A stretch of DNA of 64,000 nucleotides from Burkholderia sp. SRS-W-2-2016 (GTDB lineage: Bacteria > Pseudomonadota > Gammaproteobacteria > Burkholderiales > Burkholderiaceae): the NCBI RefSeq assembly GCF_001931485.1, contig NZ_MSDV01000046.1, forward strand, positions 124,001-188,000, in the 5' to 3' direction. Positions 34,448-43,230 of this stretch are shown here, in pieces. Numbering within the stretch: the first letter of the stretch is position 1; each line of letters starts with the position of its first letter. The notes under the pieces are model-generated. The model saw only the letters and a list, made by a program, of their open reading frames with translations. It was not told the DNA's origin and did not search any database. Made by a program: the position numbers and the translations under genes.

Positions 34448-35947
34448 ATGCAGGATCAGTACATCCTGGCGCTTGACCAAGGCACCACCAGCTCGCGCGC
34501 GATGCTGTTCGACCGACGCGGCAACATCGTGTCGACCGCGCAGAAGGAATTCCAGCAGATCTATCCGCACCCGGGCTGGGTCGAGCACGACCCGCAGGAA
34601 ATCTGGTCGACCCAGGCCGGCGTCGCCGCCGAAGCGGTCACGCGCGCCGGCATGAACGGCACGTCGATCGCCGCGATCGGCATCACCAACCAGCGCGAGA
34701 CCACGATCGTGTGGGATCGCGAGACCGGGCAGCCGATCTACAACGCGATCGTCTGGCAGGACCACCGCACCGCCGACTTCTGCGACGAGCTGAAAGCGCA
34801 GGGGCTCGAAGCGAGCGTGCGCGCGAAGACCGGTCTGCCGATCGATTCGTACTTCTCGGCGACCAAGATCCGCTGGATTCTCGACAACGTCGCCGGCGCG
34901 CGTGAAAAAGCCCGCCAGGGCCGGCTCGCGTTCGGCACCGTCGACAGCTGGCTGGTGTGGAATTTCACCAAGGGCGCGCTGCACATCACCGACGTGACCA
35001 ACGCGTCGCGCACGATGCTGTTCAACATCCACACGCTGAAGTGGGACGACGAACTGCTCGCCGCGCTCGATATTCCGCGCAGCATGCTGCCGGAAGTGCG
35101 CTCGTCGGCGGAGGTGTACGGGCCGACCGTGACCACGGTGTTCGCGTCGAAGATTCCGCTCGCGGGCATCGCCGGCGATCAGCACGCGGCGCTGTTCGGC
35201 CAGATGTGCACCGAGTCGGGCATGGTGAAGAACACCTACGGCACCGGCTGCTTCCTCGTGATGAACACCGGCGCCAAGCCGATCGAATCGCAGAACAACC
35301 TGGTCACGACGATCGCGTGGCAGATCGGCGAGCGGATCGATTACGCGCTCGAAGGCAGCATCTTTATCGGCGGCGCGGTCGTGCAGTGGCTGCGCGACGG
35401 GCTCGGCATCATCAAGCACGCGAGCGAGATCGAAACGCTCGCGCGCGGCGTCCCGCATTGCGACGGCGTCTATCTGGTGCCCGCGTTCGCCGGCCTCGGC
35501 GCGCCGCACTGGAACGCGCATGCGCGCGGCACGCTGTTCGGCGTGACGCGCGGCACCACGTCCGCGCACATCGCGCGCGCGGCGCTCGATTCGATCGCGT
35601 ATCAGTCGCTCGACGTGCTGAAGGCGATGGAAGCGGACTCGGGCATCCGCATCGGCGAATTGCGGGTGGACGGCGGCGCGTGCGCGAACAATCTGCTGAT
35701 GCAGTTCCAGGCCGATATTCTCGGCGTCGACGCGGTGCGCCCGAAGGTGTCGGAGACGACCGCGCTCGGCGCCGCTTATCTCGCGGGGCTCGCGGTCGGC
35801 TACTGGAAGGATATCGATGAACTGAAGAGTCAGTGGAAGCTCGAACAGCGCTTTACGCCGGCGCTGCCGCATGCGGAGGTCAAGTCGTGTCTCGAAGGAT
35901 GGCAGCGCGCGATTCGAGCGGCGAAGGCCTGGGCGGATATGTGTTGA
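34448..35947 (+). CDS. glpK: Glycerol kinase
   Basis: Glycerol kinase phosphorylates glycerol to glycerol 3-phosphate, which GlpD then oxidises. The 499-residue length is standard. It shows the FGGY-family ATP and glycerol motifs: ALDQGTTSSRAMLFD at the start, GITNQRETTIVWDRETG, the catalytic region GIAGDQHAALFGQ, TYGTGCFLVMNTG and RVDGGACANNLLMQFQAD. GGAGAAGAG precedes the ATG. A glycerol facilitator gene (glpF) is not adjacent, which is unusual for this operon, so uptake must be by another route or a distant gene. Confidence 0.97.
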   Translation: MQDQYILALDQGTTSSRAMLFDRRGNIVSTAQKEFQQIYPHPGWVEHDPQEIWSTQAGVAAEAVTRAGMNGTSIAAIGITNQRETTIVWDRETGQPIYNAIVWQDHRTADFCDELKAQGLEASVRAKTGLPIDSYFSATKIRWILDNVAGAREKARQGRLAFGTVDSWLVWNFTKGALHITDVTNASRTMLFNIHTLKWDDELLAALDIPRSMLPEVRSSAEVYGPTVTTVFASKIPLAGIAGDQHAALFGQMCTESGMVKNTYGTGCFLVMNTGAKPIESQNNLVTTIAWQIGERIDYALEGSIFIGGAVVQWLRDGLGIIKHASEIETLARGVPHCDGVYLVPAFAGLGAPHWNAHARGTLFGVTRGTTSAHIARAALDSIAYQSLDVLKAMEADSGIRIGELRVDGGACANNLLMQFQADILGVDAVRPKVSETTALGAAYLAGLAVGYWKDIDELKSQWKLEQRFTPALPHAEVKSCLEGWQRAIRAAKAWADMC

Positions 35948-35991
35948 GACGGCTGCGGTGACGGGTCGTGACCCTGCCGAAAGCACGTATC

Positions 35992-36705
35992 ATGGCACCT
36001 TTCACCGCACTTCCAGGCATGATCGATCATCTCATCTGTGACTGCGACGGCGTGCTCGTCGACAGTGAAGTCATCGCCGATCGCGTGATGTTCGACACGC
36101 TGACGGCCACCCTCCCCGGCATCGATTTCGCGCCCGTCGTCAAAACCGCGTTCGGTCAGCAGACCTCGCGCTTTCTCGCCGGCATCGAAAAGCAGTTCGG
36201 CGTCGCGTTGCCCGCCGACTTTCTCGACACGATCGAGCACAACGTCGAGCTCGCGCTGGCGTCGTCGCTGAGCCCGATCAACGGCGTGCGCGATGCGCTG
36301 CAACGTCTGACGCTGCCGGTCGCGGTCGTGTCGAACAGCCGCATGACGCGGGTCAGCGCGTCGGTGCGGCGCGCGGGCCTGCAGCAGATTTTCGGCGAGC
36401 GCGTGTTCAGCGCCGAACAGGTCGCGCGGCCCAAGCCGTTCCCGGATGTGTATCTGTTCGCCGCGCAATCGCTCGGCGTCGAGCCGGCGCGCTGCCTCGT
36501 CGTCGAAGACAGCGTGTCCGGGCTGAAAGCGGCGCGCGCGGCCGGCATGAAGACGATCGCGTTCGTCGGCGCGAGCCATATCCCGGACGGCTACGCGGAT
36601 GCGCTGAGGGCAATGGGGATCACGCGGATCATGAAACACATGGACGAATTGCCGGCGCTCGTCGAGGCGGGCGTGCGCGGCGAGTTCGGCGACGTGCAGT
36701 CGTAA
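35992..36705 (+). CDS. HAD-superfamily sugar-phosphate phosphatase (YieH/GmhB-like)
   Basis: The product (about 237 residues from the ATG at 35992) is a haloacid-dehalogenase-type phosphatase with a cap domain. It shows motif I (CDCDGVLVDSE, with the nucleophile and acid Asp), motif II (VAVVSNSRMTRVSA), the lysine of motif III (ARPKPFPDVYLF) and motif IV (CLVVEDSVSGLKAARAAG). Members act on phosphorylated sugars such as 6-phosphogluconate, but the substrate is not certain. The start is not certain: a GTG at 35968 and an ATG at 36019 are alternatives, and the latter fits the usual family start. It follows glpK by about 45 bases and may be in the same operon. Confidence 0.88.
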   Translation: MAPFTALPGMIDHLICDCDGVLVDSEVIADRVMFDTLTATLPGIDFAPVVKTAFGQQTSRFLAGIEKQFGVALPADFLDTIEHNVELALASSLSPINGVRDALQRLTLPVAVVSNSRMTRVSASVRRAGLQQIFGERVFSAEQVARPKPFPDVYLFAAQSLGVEPARCLVVEDSVSGLKAARAAGMKTIAFVGASHIPDGYADALRAMGITRIMKHMDELPALVEAGVRGEFGDVQS

Positions 36706-36747
36706 CGCGCGCGGCTTCGTTGCGCGCTCGCGGCGCGGGTGGATAGC

Positions 36748-36780
36748 AAAAAGCCGGTTCTGATGAACCGGCTTTTTTGC
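36748..36780 (+). terminator. Rho-independent terminator (bidirectional)
   Basis: AAAAAGCCGGTTC pairs with GAACCGGCTTTTTT around a TGAT loop. It lies between two converging genes and can serve both strands. Confidence 0.92.
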
Positions 36781-36788
36781 ATTCGGGC

Positions 36789-37592
36789 TTAGTCCGATGT
36801 CCTATCGGGCGCCGGCTCATCGCGCGTCGCGGCCGCCGCCGGCACGTCCCAGCGCGGCGGCGTTTCCGCCCGCAGCGTCACGCGAAACGCGCGCGCCTCG
36901 GTGTCGCCCGGGTTGCGCAGACTATGCGGCTGATCGGCGTCGAACACGATCGCGTCGCCGGTGGCAAGCAACTGCCGCCGGTCCTGCACGCTGACTTCGA
37001 GCGTGCCGTCGCTGACCACCAGATTCACCGTCGTGCCCGGCGCGCGACGCACCCCCGCCTCGGTATGCAGCGGCGCGATCCGCAGCTCATGAAACTCGGC
37101 GGCGACCGCTTCGTCGTCCGGATACAGCGGCCGCGCCGAATAGCGGCCGTTCGAGCTGACCACGCGCGCGGAGCGGTCGGCCGGCAGATGCTCGAAGCCG
37201 TTGGTCGCGTGACGCCGCAGGAACGCCGCCACCGACACCCGCAACGCCGCCGCGACCTTGCACAGCACCTTGATCGACGGCACGCTGCGCGCCGATTCGA
37301 TCTGCGCGAGCATCGCGCGCGACACGCCCGAGGCCCGCGCCAGCGCATCGAGCGACAGTTGCCGCTCGGCGCGCAGCCGCGCGAGATTCACGCCGACCAG
37401 CTGTTCGAGCGCGTCGAATGCTTCGGGCGAGCGCGGCGTGGAATCGGTGTCTACGCCGGCGTTTGCTACGGCACCCGCCGCGCTACCGGCGGCATGATGA
37501 GCGGCGTGATGAGCAGCGGGATCGGCGGCGGGACGAACAACGCTGTCGGCAGCGGCCGACGGATCGCGCACCAGCGCGAGCGGGGAATGCAT
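36789..37592 (-). CDS. XRE-family regulator with C-terminal cupin domain
   Basis: The 267-residue product combines an XRE helix-turn-helix (about residues 60-120: LARLRAERQLSLDALARASG, SRAMLAQIESARSVPSIKVL) with a cupin sensor domain (LVVSDGTLEVSVQDRRQLLA, GDAIVFDADQPHSLRN). The N-terminal ~55 residues are Ala/His-rich and look disordered. Such regulators often respond to amines, amino acids or sugars. GGAGG precedes the ATG at 37592. The neighbouring MFS gene is upstream on the same strand, so co-regulation with transport is possible but not shown. Confidence 0.9.
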   Translation of the reverse strand: MHSPLALVRDPSAAADSVVRPAADPAAHHAAHHAAGSAAGAVANAGVDTDSTPRSPEAFDALEQLVGVNLARLRAERQLSLDALARASGVSRAMLAQIESARSVPSIKVLCKVAAALRVSVAAFLRRHATNGFEHLPADRSARVVSSNGRYSARPLYPDDEAVAAEFHELRIAPLHTEAGVRRAPGTTVNLVVSDGTLEVSVQDRRQLLATGDAIVFDADQPHSLRNPGDTEARAFRVTLRAETPPRWDVPAAAATRDEPAPDRTSD

Positions 37593-37714
37593 ATTGGCCT
37601 CCAGAGCGCCGCCCGGCGGCGCAAGAGCAGTGAGTGGAAGCAAGATAGCATCGGCCCGCGCGCCGCCCAACGAAGTTATCTTCACACTGTTATCAGCATT
37701 GCGGAGGCAAGCAT

Positions 37715-38884
37715 TTACGCGCGCTGCGCAAGCGATGCGGCCGGCGGCGCATCCATGCGCGCCGCGATCCACGTGAGCAGCAACGCCGCGACGCTGACCG
37801 CCGCCGCGACCCACGGCAGGCTGTCGAGCGGATGGCCGTGGCCGATCACCAGCCCGCCGAGCCACGCGCCGGCCGCATTGCCGACGTTGAACGCGCCGAT
37901 ATTGAGCGTCGACGCGAGATTGGGCGCGGCGGCCGCCTTCTCGACCACCCGCATCTGCAGCGGTGGCACCGTCGCGAACGCCGCGATGCCCCACACGAAC
38001 ACCGTGATCGCCGCCGCGACCTGCGAATGACTGGTGCGCGCGAAGATCGCCATCACGACCGCGAGCGCGGCCAGAATCGCCATCAACGACGGCATCAGCG
38101 CGCGGTCCGCGAGCTTGCCGCCGACCATATTGCCGACCGTCAGCCCGACGCCGAACAGCACGAGGATCAGCGTGACGCCGCGCGGCGAGAAACCGCTGAC
38201 CTGTTCGAGGATCGGCGCGATATAGGTGAACACGACGAACACGCCGCCGAAGCCGAGCACCGTCATGCCGAGCGCGGTCCACACTTGCGGGTCCTTCAGC
38301 ACGCGCACTTCATGGCCGAGACCGGCCGGGCCGCTGTCGTGACGGTTCGGCACCAGTGCGCTGACGCCCGCGAGCGACAGCACGCCGAAGCCGCTGACGA
38401 TCCAGAACGCCGCGCGCCAGCCGAACTGCTGGCCGACGAAGGTGCCAAACGGCACGCCGAGCACGTTCGCGAGCGTGAGGCCGGTGAACATCAGCGCGAT
38501 CGCGCTGGCGCGCTTGTCGGCCGGCACCAGCGAGGCCGCCACGACCGCGCCGATACCGAAGAACGAGCCGTGCGCGAACGAGGTCACCACGCGCGCGACC
38601 ATCAGCACCGCATAACTGGGCGCAATCGCGCACAACACATTGCCGACGATGAACACGCCCATCAGCAGCTGCAACGCGAACTTGCGCGACATCCGGCTGG
38701 TGATCACCGCGAGCAGCGGCGCGCCGACCGCGACGCCGAGCGCATAGCCGCTGACCAGCAGCCCCGCCGACGGAATCGATACGGCCAGATCGCGCGCGAC
38801 TTCGGGCAGCAGGCCCATGATGACGAATTCGGTCGTGCCGATCGCGAAGGCGCTGATCGCCAGCGCGAGTAAGGGGATGGGCAT
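37715..38884 (-). CDS. MFS transporter (AraJ/sugar-efflux type)
   Basis: The 389-residue product has 12 membrane segments and the DHA1-type start MPIPLLALAISAFAIGTTEF, the loop motif ITSRMSRKFALQLLMG, MVARVVTSFAHGSFFGIGAV and RASAIALMFTGLTLANVLGV. These are features of the AraJ/YdhP group that exports arabinose, nucleosides or drugs. The ATG at 38884 has TGGAG upstream and fits the family N-terminus. It is divergent from a LysR gene, which probably controls it. Confidence 0.92.
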   Translation of the reverse strand: MPIPLLALAISAFAIGTTEFVIMGLLPEVARDLAVSIPSAGLLVSGYALGVAVGAPLLAVITSRMSRKFALQLLMGVFIVGNVLCAIAPSYAVLMVARVVTSFAHGSFFGIGAVVAASLVPADKRASAIALMFTGLTLANVLGVPFGTFVGQQFGWRAAFWIVSGFGVLSLAGVSALVPNRHDSGPAGLGHEVRVLKDPQVWTALGMTVLGFGGVFVVFTYIAPILEQVSGFSPRGVTLILVLFGVGLTVGNMVGGKLADRALMPSLMAILAALAVVMAIFARTSHSQVAAAITVFVWGIAAFATVPPLQMRVVEKAAAAPNLASTLNIGAFNVGNAAGAWLGGLVIGHGHPLDSLPWVAAAVSVAALLLTWIAARMDAPPAASLAQRA

Positions 38885-39016
38885 TTGTCCGCTCCAGGAT
38901 GAAATCAGGGATGAAGGTGCAACCGCGCTGGCGTGCCCCGCATGTGAGGCGGCCGACCACGGTATTTCGACGGCTGCATTGTCGGGGCGCCGCGCCGTTT
39001 TGATAATTGGCGTAGC

Positions 39017-39035
39017 ATTTGAAGCATTTTCAAAT
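39017..39035. promoter_or_regulatory. LysR-type binding site between the MFS and LysR genes
   Basis: ATTTGAA and TTCAAAT form a perfect 7-bp inverted repeat around GCATT, within a T-N11-A pattern. It lies 19-37 bases before the LysR start, as expected for autoregulation and divergent activation. Confidence 0.75.
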
Positions 39036-39053
39036 TCTGTTTGAAAGCGAACG

Positions 39054-40028
39054 ATGGACAATCTCGGCGACATTCGCCTCTTCGTCGAAGCGGCGCAGCA
39101 AGGCAGCCTGTCGGCGGCGGGCCGCAAGATGGGGCTGACGCCCGCCGCGGCGAGCGCGCGGCTCGCGAAACTCGAAGCCAATCTGAAGGCGCGGCTGTTC
39201 GAGCGCACCACCCGCCAGTTGCGCCTCACCGACGAAGGCCGGCTGTACCTGAACTGCTGCCGCCAGGCGCTGCAATCGCTCGACGACGCCGAAGCCGCGC
39301 TGCAAGCCGGCCAGGGCGTGGTGCGCGGCAAGGTGCGGATCTCGACGACCTCGGACTTCGGCCGCAACCTGCTGCTGCACTGGCTAGACGACTTCAACGC
39401 GCTATACCCGGAGGTCACGTTCGCGCTGACGCTGTCGGATTCGCTCGCGAATCTGGTGCAGGAGGACATCGACCTCGCGATCCGCTTCGGCGTGCCGCAG
39501 GACAGCTCGCTGGTCGCCCGCTGGCTCGCGCCGAACCGGCGCGTGCTGTGCGCGTCGCCCGATTACATCGCGCGCAAGGGCGAGCCGAAAGATCCGCAGG
39601 ATCTGGCCAGGTTCGATTGCATCGTGCTGAGCACCGCGTCCGGGCCGGCCAACGAATGGCGCTTCACGCGCGGCGACGAGGTGCAGCACTACACGGTGCC
39701 GCTCGACACGTCGCGCGAGACCAACGACGGCGCGGTCGCGCGCGAATGGGCGCTGCGCGGCTACGGAATCGCGATCAAGTCGATGTGGGATGTGGAGTCG
39801 GATCTGCGCGCGGACGGGCTGAAGAGCCTGCTGCCCGAATGGCGCTATCCCGATGCGCCACTGCACGCGCTGTATCACCGCAACCGCTTCATGGCGCCGC
39901 GCGTGCGGGTGCTGCTGGACTTTCTGAGCGAGCGTTTCGCGCAGGTTTCGGACGAACTGGAACGGCTGCTGGGGCTGCCGCCGGACGCTCCGGAGAGCGG
40001 CGCGAGGGTCAAAACCCCCGCTGCATGA
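39054..40028 (+). CDS. LysR-family transcriptional regulator
   Basis: The 324-residue product begins with the LysR winged helix (FVEAAQQGSLSAAGRKMGLT, PAAASARLAKLEANLKARLF, then ERTTRQLRLTDEGRLYL), followed by a linker helix and the two-lobed substrate-binding domain (GKVRISTTSDFGRNLLLHWL). The helix-turn-helix and the effector domain are complete, so it is probably functional. It is divergent from the AraJ-type efflux gene with a LysR box between them. The inducer is unknown. Confidence 0.93.
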   Translation: MDNLGDIRLFVEAAQQGSLSAAGRKMGLTPAAASARLAKLEANLKARLFERTTRQLRLTDEGRLYLNCCRQALQSLDDAEAALQAGQGVVRGKVRISTTSDFGRNLLLHWLDDFNALYPEVTFALTLSDSLANLVQEDIDLAIRFGVPQDSSLVARWLAPNRRVLCASPDYIARKGEPKDPQDLARFDCIVLSTASGPANEWRFTRGDEVQHYTVPLDTSRETNDGAVAREWALRGYGIAIKSMWDVESDLRADGLKSLLPEWRYPDAPLHALYHRNRFMAPRVRVLLDFLSERFAQVSDELERLLGLPPDAPESGARVKTPAA

Positions 40029-40033
40029 AGGGC

Positions 40034-40039
40034 TATAAT
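40034..40039 (+). promoter_or_regulatory. Candidate -10 element for miaB
   Basis: A perfect TATAAT lies 123 bases before the miaB ATG. The -35 position is weak (AAAACC at 17 bases), so this is a likely but not certain promoter for the miaB cluster. Confidence 0.55.
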
Positions 40040-40161
40040 ATCGAGTTACGCTGCAAAGACGCACGCGGACCGGCCTTCAGGCGCCGCGCTCCGCCCGTGC
40101 CGCGGCCCTTCTTCACTTTTTACGACGCCCCCAGGTTAACCACTGCGACCGGCGAAATTCG

Positions 40162-41535
40162 ATGACCAAGAAAGTTTATGTAAAGACCTTTGGCTGCCAG
40201 ATGAACGAGTACGACTCCGACAAGATGGTCGACGTACTCGGTGCCGCTGAAGGACTCGTCAAGACCGACACGCCGGAAGACGCCGACGTGATCCTGTTCA
40301 ACACCTGCTCGGTACGTGAAAAAGCCCAGGAGAAAGTGTTCTCCGACCTCGGCCGCGTGCGCGAGCTGAAAGACGCGAATCCGAATCTGATTATCGGCGT
40401 GGGCGGTTGTGTGGCGAGCCAGGAAGGCGCGTCGATCGTCGCGCGCGCGCCGTACGTCGATCTGGTGTTCGGTCCGCAGACGCTGCACCGCCTGCCGCAG
40501 ATGATCGACCAGCGCCGCGCGAGCGGCCGCGCCCAGGTCGACATCACGTTCCCCGAAATCGAGAAGTTCGATCACCTGCCGCCGGCGCGCGTCGACGGCC
40601 CGAGCGCGTTCGTGTCGATCATGGAAGGCTGCAGCAAGTACTGCAGCTACTGCGTGGTGCCGTACACCCGCGGCGAGGAAGTGTCGCGTCCGCTCGACGA
40701 CGTGCTGACCGAAATCGCCGGCCTCGCCGACCAGGGCGTGCGCGAAGTCACGCTGCTCGGCCAGAACGTCAACGCTTTCCGTGGCGCGCTGACCTCCGGT
40801 TCGGCCGAGATCGCCGACTTCGCGACGCTGATCGAATACGTCGCCGATATCCCGGGCATCGAACGGATTCGTTACACGACGTCGCACCCGAAGGAATTCA
40901 CGCAGCGCCTGATCGACACCTACGCGAAGGTGCCCAAGCTCGTCAGCCATCTGCACCTGCCGGTCCAGCACGGCTCGGACCGCATCCTGATGGCGATGAA
41001 GCGCGGCTACACGGTGCTCGAATACAAGTCCGTGATCCGTCGCCTGCGCGCGATCCGCCCGGACCTGTCGCTGTCGACCGACATGATCGTCGGCTTCCCC
41101 GGCGAGACCGAGGACGACTTCGCGAAGATGATGGCGCTCGTCGAAGAGATGCAGTACGACACCAGCTTCTCGTTCATCTACAGCCCGCGCCCCGGCACGC
41201 CGGCCGCGAACCTGCACGACGACACGCCGCGCGAGGTCAAGCTCAAACGTCTGCAACACCTGCAGGCAACCATCGAAGAAAACGTGCAGCGCATCAGCAA
41301 TGCGATGGTCGGCAAGGTCGAGCGGATTCTGGTCGAGCGCCCGGCGCGCAAGGACCCGAACGAACTCGCCGGCCGCACCGAGAACAACCGCGTGGTCAAT
41401 TTCCCGGCCCCGGTCGCCTCGCATGCGCGGCTGATCGGCCAGATGGTCGACGTGAAGATCGTCCACGCGTACCCGCACTCGCTGCGCGGCGAACTCGTGA
41501 TGGTCCACGACGACAACGCGGCCACCACCCACTAA
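40162..41535 (+). CDS. miaB: tRNA-2-methylthio-N6-dimethylallyladenosine synthase MiaB
   Basis: MiaB is a radical-SAM methylthiotransferase that adds a methylthio group to i6A37 of tRNAs. The 457-residue length is standard. The N-terminal UPF0004 domain has three cluster cysteines (TFGCQMNEYDSDK, NTCSVREKAQEK, GGCVASQEG), the radical-SAM core has CSKYCSYCVVPYTRG, and a TRAM domain ends the protein. It starts the run miaB-phoH-ybeY-corC-lnt, a conserved order in proteobacteria. Confidence 0.97.
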   Translation: MTKKVYVKTFGCQMNEYDSDKMVDVLGAAEGLVKTDTPEDADVILFNTCSVREKAQEKVFSDLGRVRELKDANPNLIIGVGGCVASQEGASIVARAPYVDLVFGPQTLHRLPQMIDQRRASGRAQVDITFPEIEKFDHLPPARVDGPSAFVSIMEGCSKYCSYCVVPYTRGEEVSRPLDDVLTEIAGLADQGVREVTLLGQNVNAFRGALTSGSAEIADFATLIEYVADIPGIERIRYTTSHPKEFTQRLIDTYAKVPKLVSHLHLPVQHGSDRILMAMKRGYTVLEYKSVIRRLRAIRPDLSLSTDMIVGFPGETEDDFAKMMALVEEMQYDTSFSFIYSPRPGTPAANLHDDTPREVKLKRLQHLQATIEENVQRISNAMVGKVERILVERPARKDPNELAGRTENNRVVNFPAPVASHARLIGQMVDVKIVHAYPHSLRGELVMVHDDNAATTH

Positions 41536-41577
41536 GCCACCGCGCGTACCGCCAACCGACAGGATCGACTCCCCGCC

Positions 41578-42669
41578 TTGAAGACCACTCAGCAGCATCT
41601 GGAATTCACCGCGCCGCACGAAGACAACGCGCGGCTCGCCAACCTCTGCGGACCGCTCGACGAAAATCTGCGGCAGATCGAGCAGGCGCTCGACGTGACC
41701 CTGCAGCGCCGCGGCCACCGCATCACGATCCGCGGACGCGGCGCGAAGCTGGCGCTCACCGCGCTCGAAAACTTCTACAACAACGCGCGCGATCCGTTGT
41801 CGGTCGACGACATCCAGCTCGCGCTGGTCGAAGTGCGGCATCCGGCGCGGCATCGGCCGAACGGCAATGGCAATGGCAACGGCACCGGGGGCGAGGACGC
41901 CGATCCGCGCTTCGCCGGCAACCCCGACCATCCGTTCGACCAGCCCGCCGACATCAACGCGAGCGAAGACGAGCTGCAGGAATACGGCCCGAAGCTCTAC
42001 ACGCGACGCGCCGACCTGCGCGGCCGCACGCCGGCGCAGCGCGAATACCTGAAGCAGATCGTGTCGCACGACGTGACCTTCGGCGTCGGCCCGGCCGGCA
42101 CCGGCAAGACCTACCTCGCGGTGGCCTGCGCGGTCGACGCGTTAGAGCGCGATCAGGTCAAGCGCATCGTGCTGACCCGTCCGGCGGTCGAAGCGGGCGA
42201 GCGGCTCGGCTTCCTGCCGGGCGATCTCGCGCAGAAGGTCGATCCGTATCTGCGTCCGCTGTACGACGCGCTGTACGACCTGCTCGGCTTCGACAAGACC
42301 GCGAAGATGTTCGAGCGGCAGATGATCGAAATCGCGCCGCTCGCGTACATGCGCGGCCGCACGCTGAATCACGCGTTCATCATCCTCGACGAGGCGCAGA
42401 ACACCACGCCCGAACAGATGAAGATGTTCCTCACGCGGATCGGCTTCGGCTCGAAGGCGGTGGTCACCGGCGACACGACCCAGGTCGACCTGCCGCGCGG
42501 CCAGAAGAGCGGGCTGATCGAAGCCCAGCAGGTGCTCGCGAACGTGCGCGGCATTGCGCTCACGCGCTTCACCAGCGCGGACGTGGTGCGCCATCCGCTG
42601 GTCGCGCGAATTGTGGAGGCGTACGATGCGCATGCGCAGAAGCCGTCGGCACCGGTCGATCCGCGCTAA
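41578..42669 (+). CDS. ybeZ: PhoH family ATPase (YbeZ)
   Basis: The 363-residue product is a PhoH-type P-loop ATPase, which binds RNA and works with YbeY in rRNA processing. It has an N-terminal KH-like region and the Walker A box GPAGTGKTYLAV (about residues 171-182), Walker B (FIILDEAQNTTPEQMKMF) and the sensor segment VVTGDTTQVDLPRG. The start is the TTG at 41578 (MKTTQQHLEFTAPHEDNARL), supported by the homologous beginning but without a strong ribosome site. A short Asn/Gly-rich stretch (about residues 100-108) is low complexity. Confidence 0.93.
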   Translation: MKTTQQHLEFTAPHEDNARLANLCGPLDENLRQIEQALDVTLQRRGHRITIRGRGAKLALTALENFYNNARDPLSVDDIQLALVEVRHPARHRPNGNGNGNGTGGEDADPRFAGNPDHPFDQPADINASEDELQEYGPKLYTRRADLRGRTPAQREYLKQIVSHDVTFGVGPAGTGKTYLAVACAVDALERDQVKRIVLTRPAVEAGERLGFLPGDLAQKVDPYLRPLYDALYDLLGFDKTAKMFERQMIEIAPLAYMRGRTLNHAFIILDEAQNTTPEQMKMFLTRIGFGSKAVVTGDTTQVDLPRGQKSGLIEAQQVLANVRGIALTRFTSADVVRHPLVARIVEAYDAHAQKPSAPVDPR

Positions 42670-42714
42670 ACGCCCCACCCCGACGCATCCAACCGAACGC
42701 CCCGCCCGAACCGC

Positions 42715-43176
42715 ATGAGCCGCGCCCCGAAACTCACGTTGAACCTGCAATTTCCCGCCGCCAAGGCGTGGCCCGAACACAAGGCGCTGCTGCCGCGCGC
42801 GACCGTCGCCGGCTGGATCAAGGCGGCGCTGTTCGCGGACGGCGAGCTGACGGTGCGCTTCGTCGACGCCGAGGAAGGCCGCACGCTGAACCGCACCTAC
42901 CGCGGCAAGGACTACGCGACCAATGTGCTGACCTTCGCGTACGCGGAATCGGAAGACGATCCGGTGACCGGCGATCTGATCCTGTGCTGCCCGGTGGTCG
43001 AGAAAGAGGCCGCTGAGCAGGGCAAGCCGCTCGTCGCGCACTACGCGCATCTGCTGGTGCACGGCGCGCTGCATGCGCAGGGCTACGACCACGAGGTCGA
43101 AGAGGAAGCCGAGGAGATGGAGGCGATCGAAACCGAAATCCTCGGCAAACTCGGCTTTCCGGATCCCTATCAATAA
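42715..43176 (+). CDS. ybeY: Endoribonuclease YbeY
   Basis: YbeY is a zinc-dependent endoribonuclease needed for 16S rRNA 3'-end maturation and ribosome quality control. The 153-residue product has the metal motif HLLVHGALHAQGYDH near the C-terminus, which fits the H-x3-H-x5-H pattern, preceded by RTYRGKDYATNVLTFAY and GDLILCCPVV. It follows the phoH gene by 45 bases. Confidence 0.96.
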   Translation: MSRAPKLTLNLQFPAAKAWPEHKALLPRATVAGWIKAALFADGELTVRFVDAEEGRTLNRTYRGKDYATNVLTFAYAESEDDPVTGDLILCCPVVEKEAAEQGKPLVAHYAHLLVHGALHAQGYDHEVEEEAEEMEAIETEILGKLGFPDPYQ

Positions 43177-43230
43177 AAGCCGCGGCTTCCCCCTTCTCAC
43201 CCTCCTTCACGCGATCCACGACCGAACACC

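Noticed and set aside
40407..43016. Plus-strand open frame of 869 codons over miaB, ybeZ and ybeY
   Set aside because: It is a shifted frame of three conserved genes, Arg/Pro-rich and without motifs.
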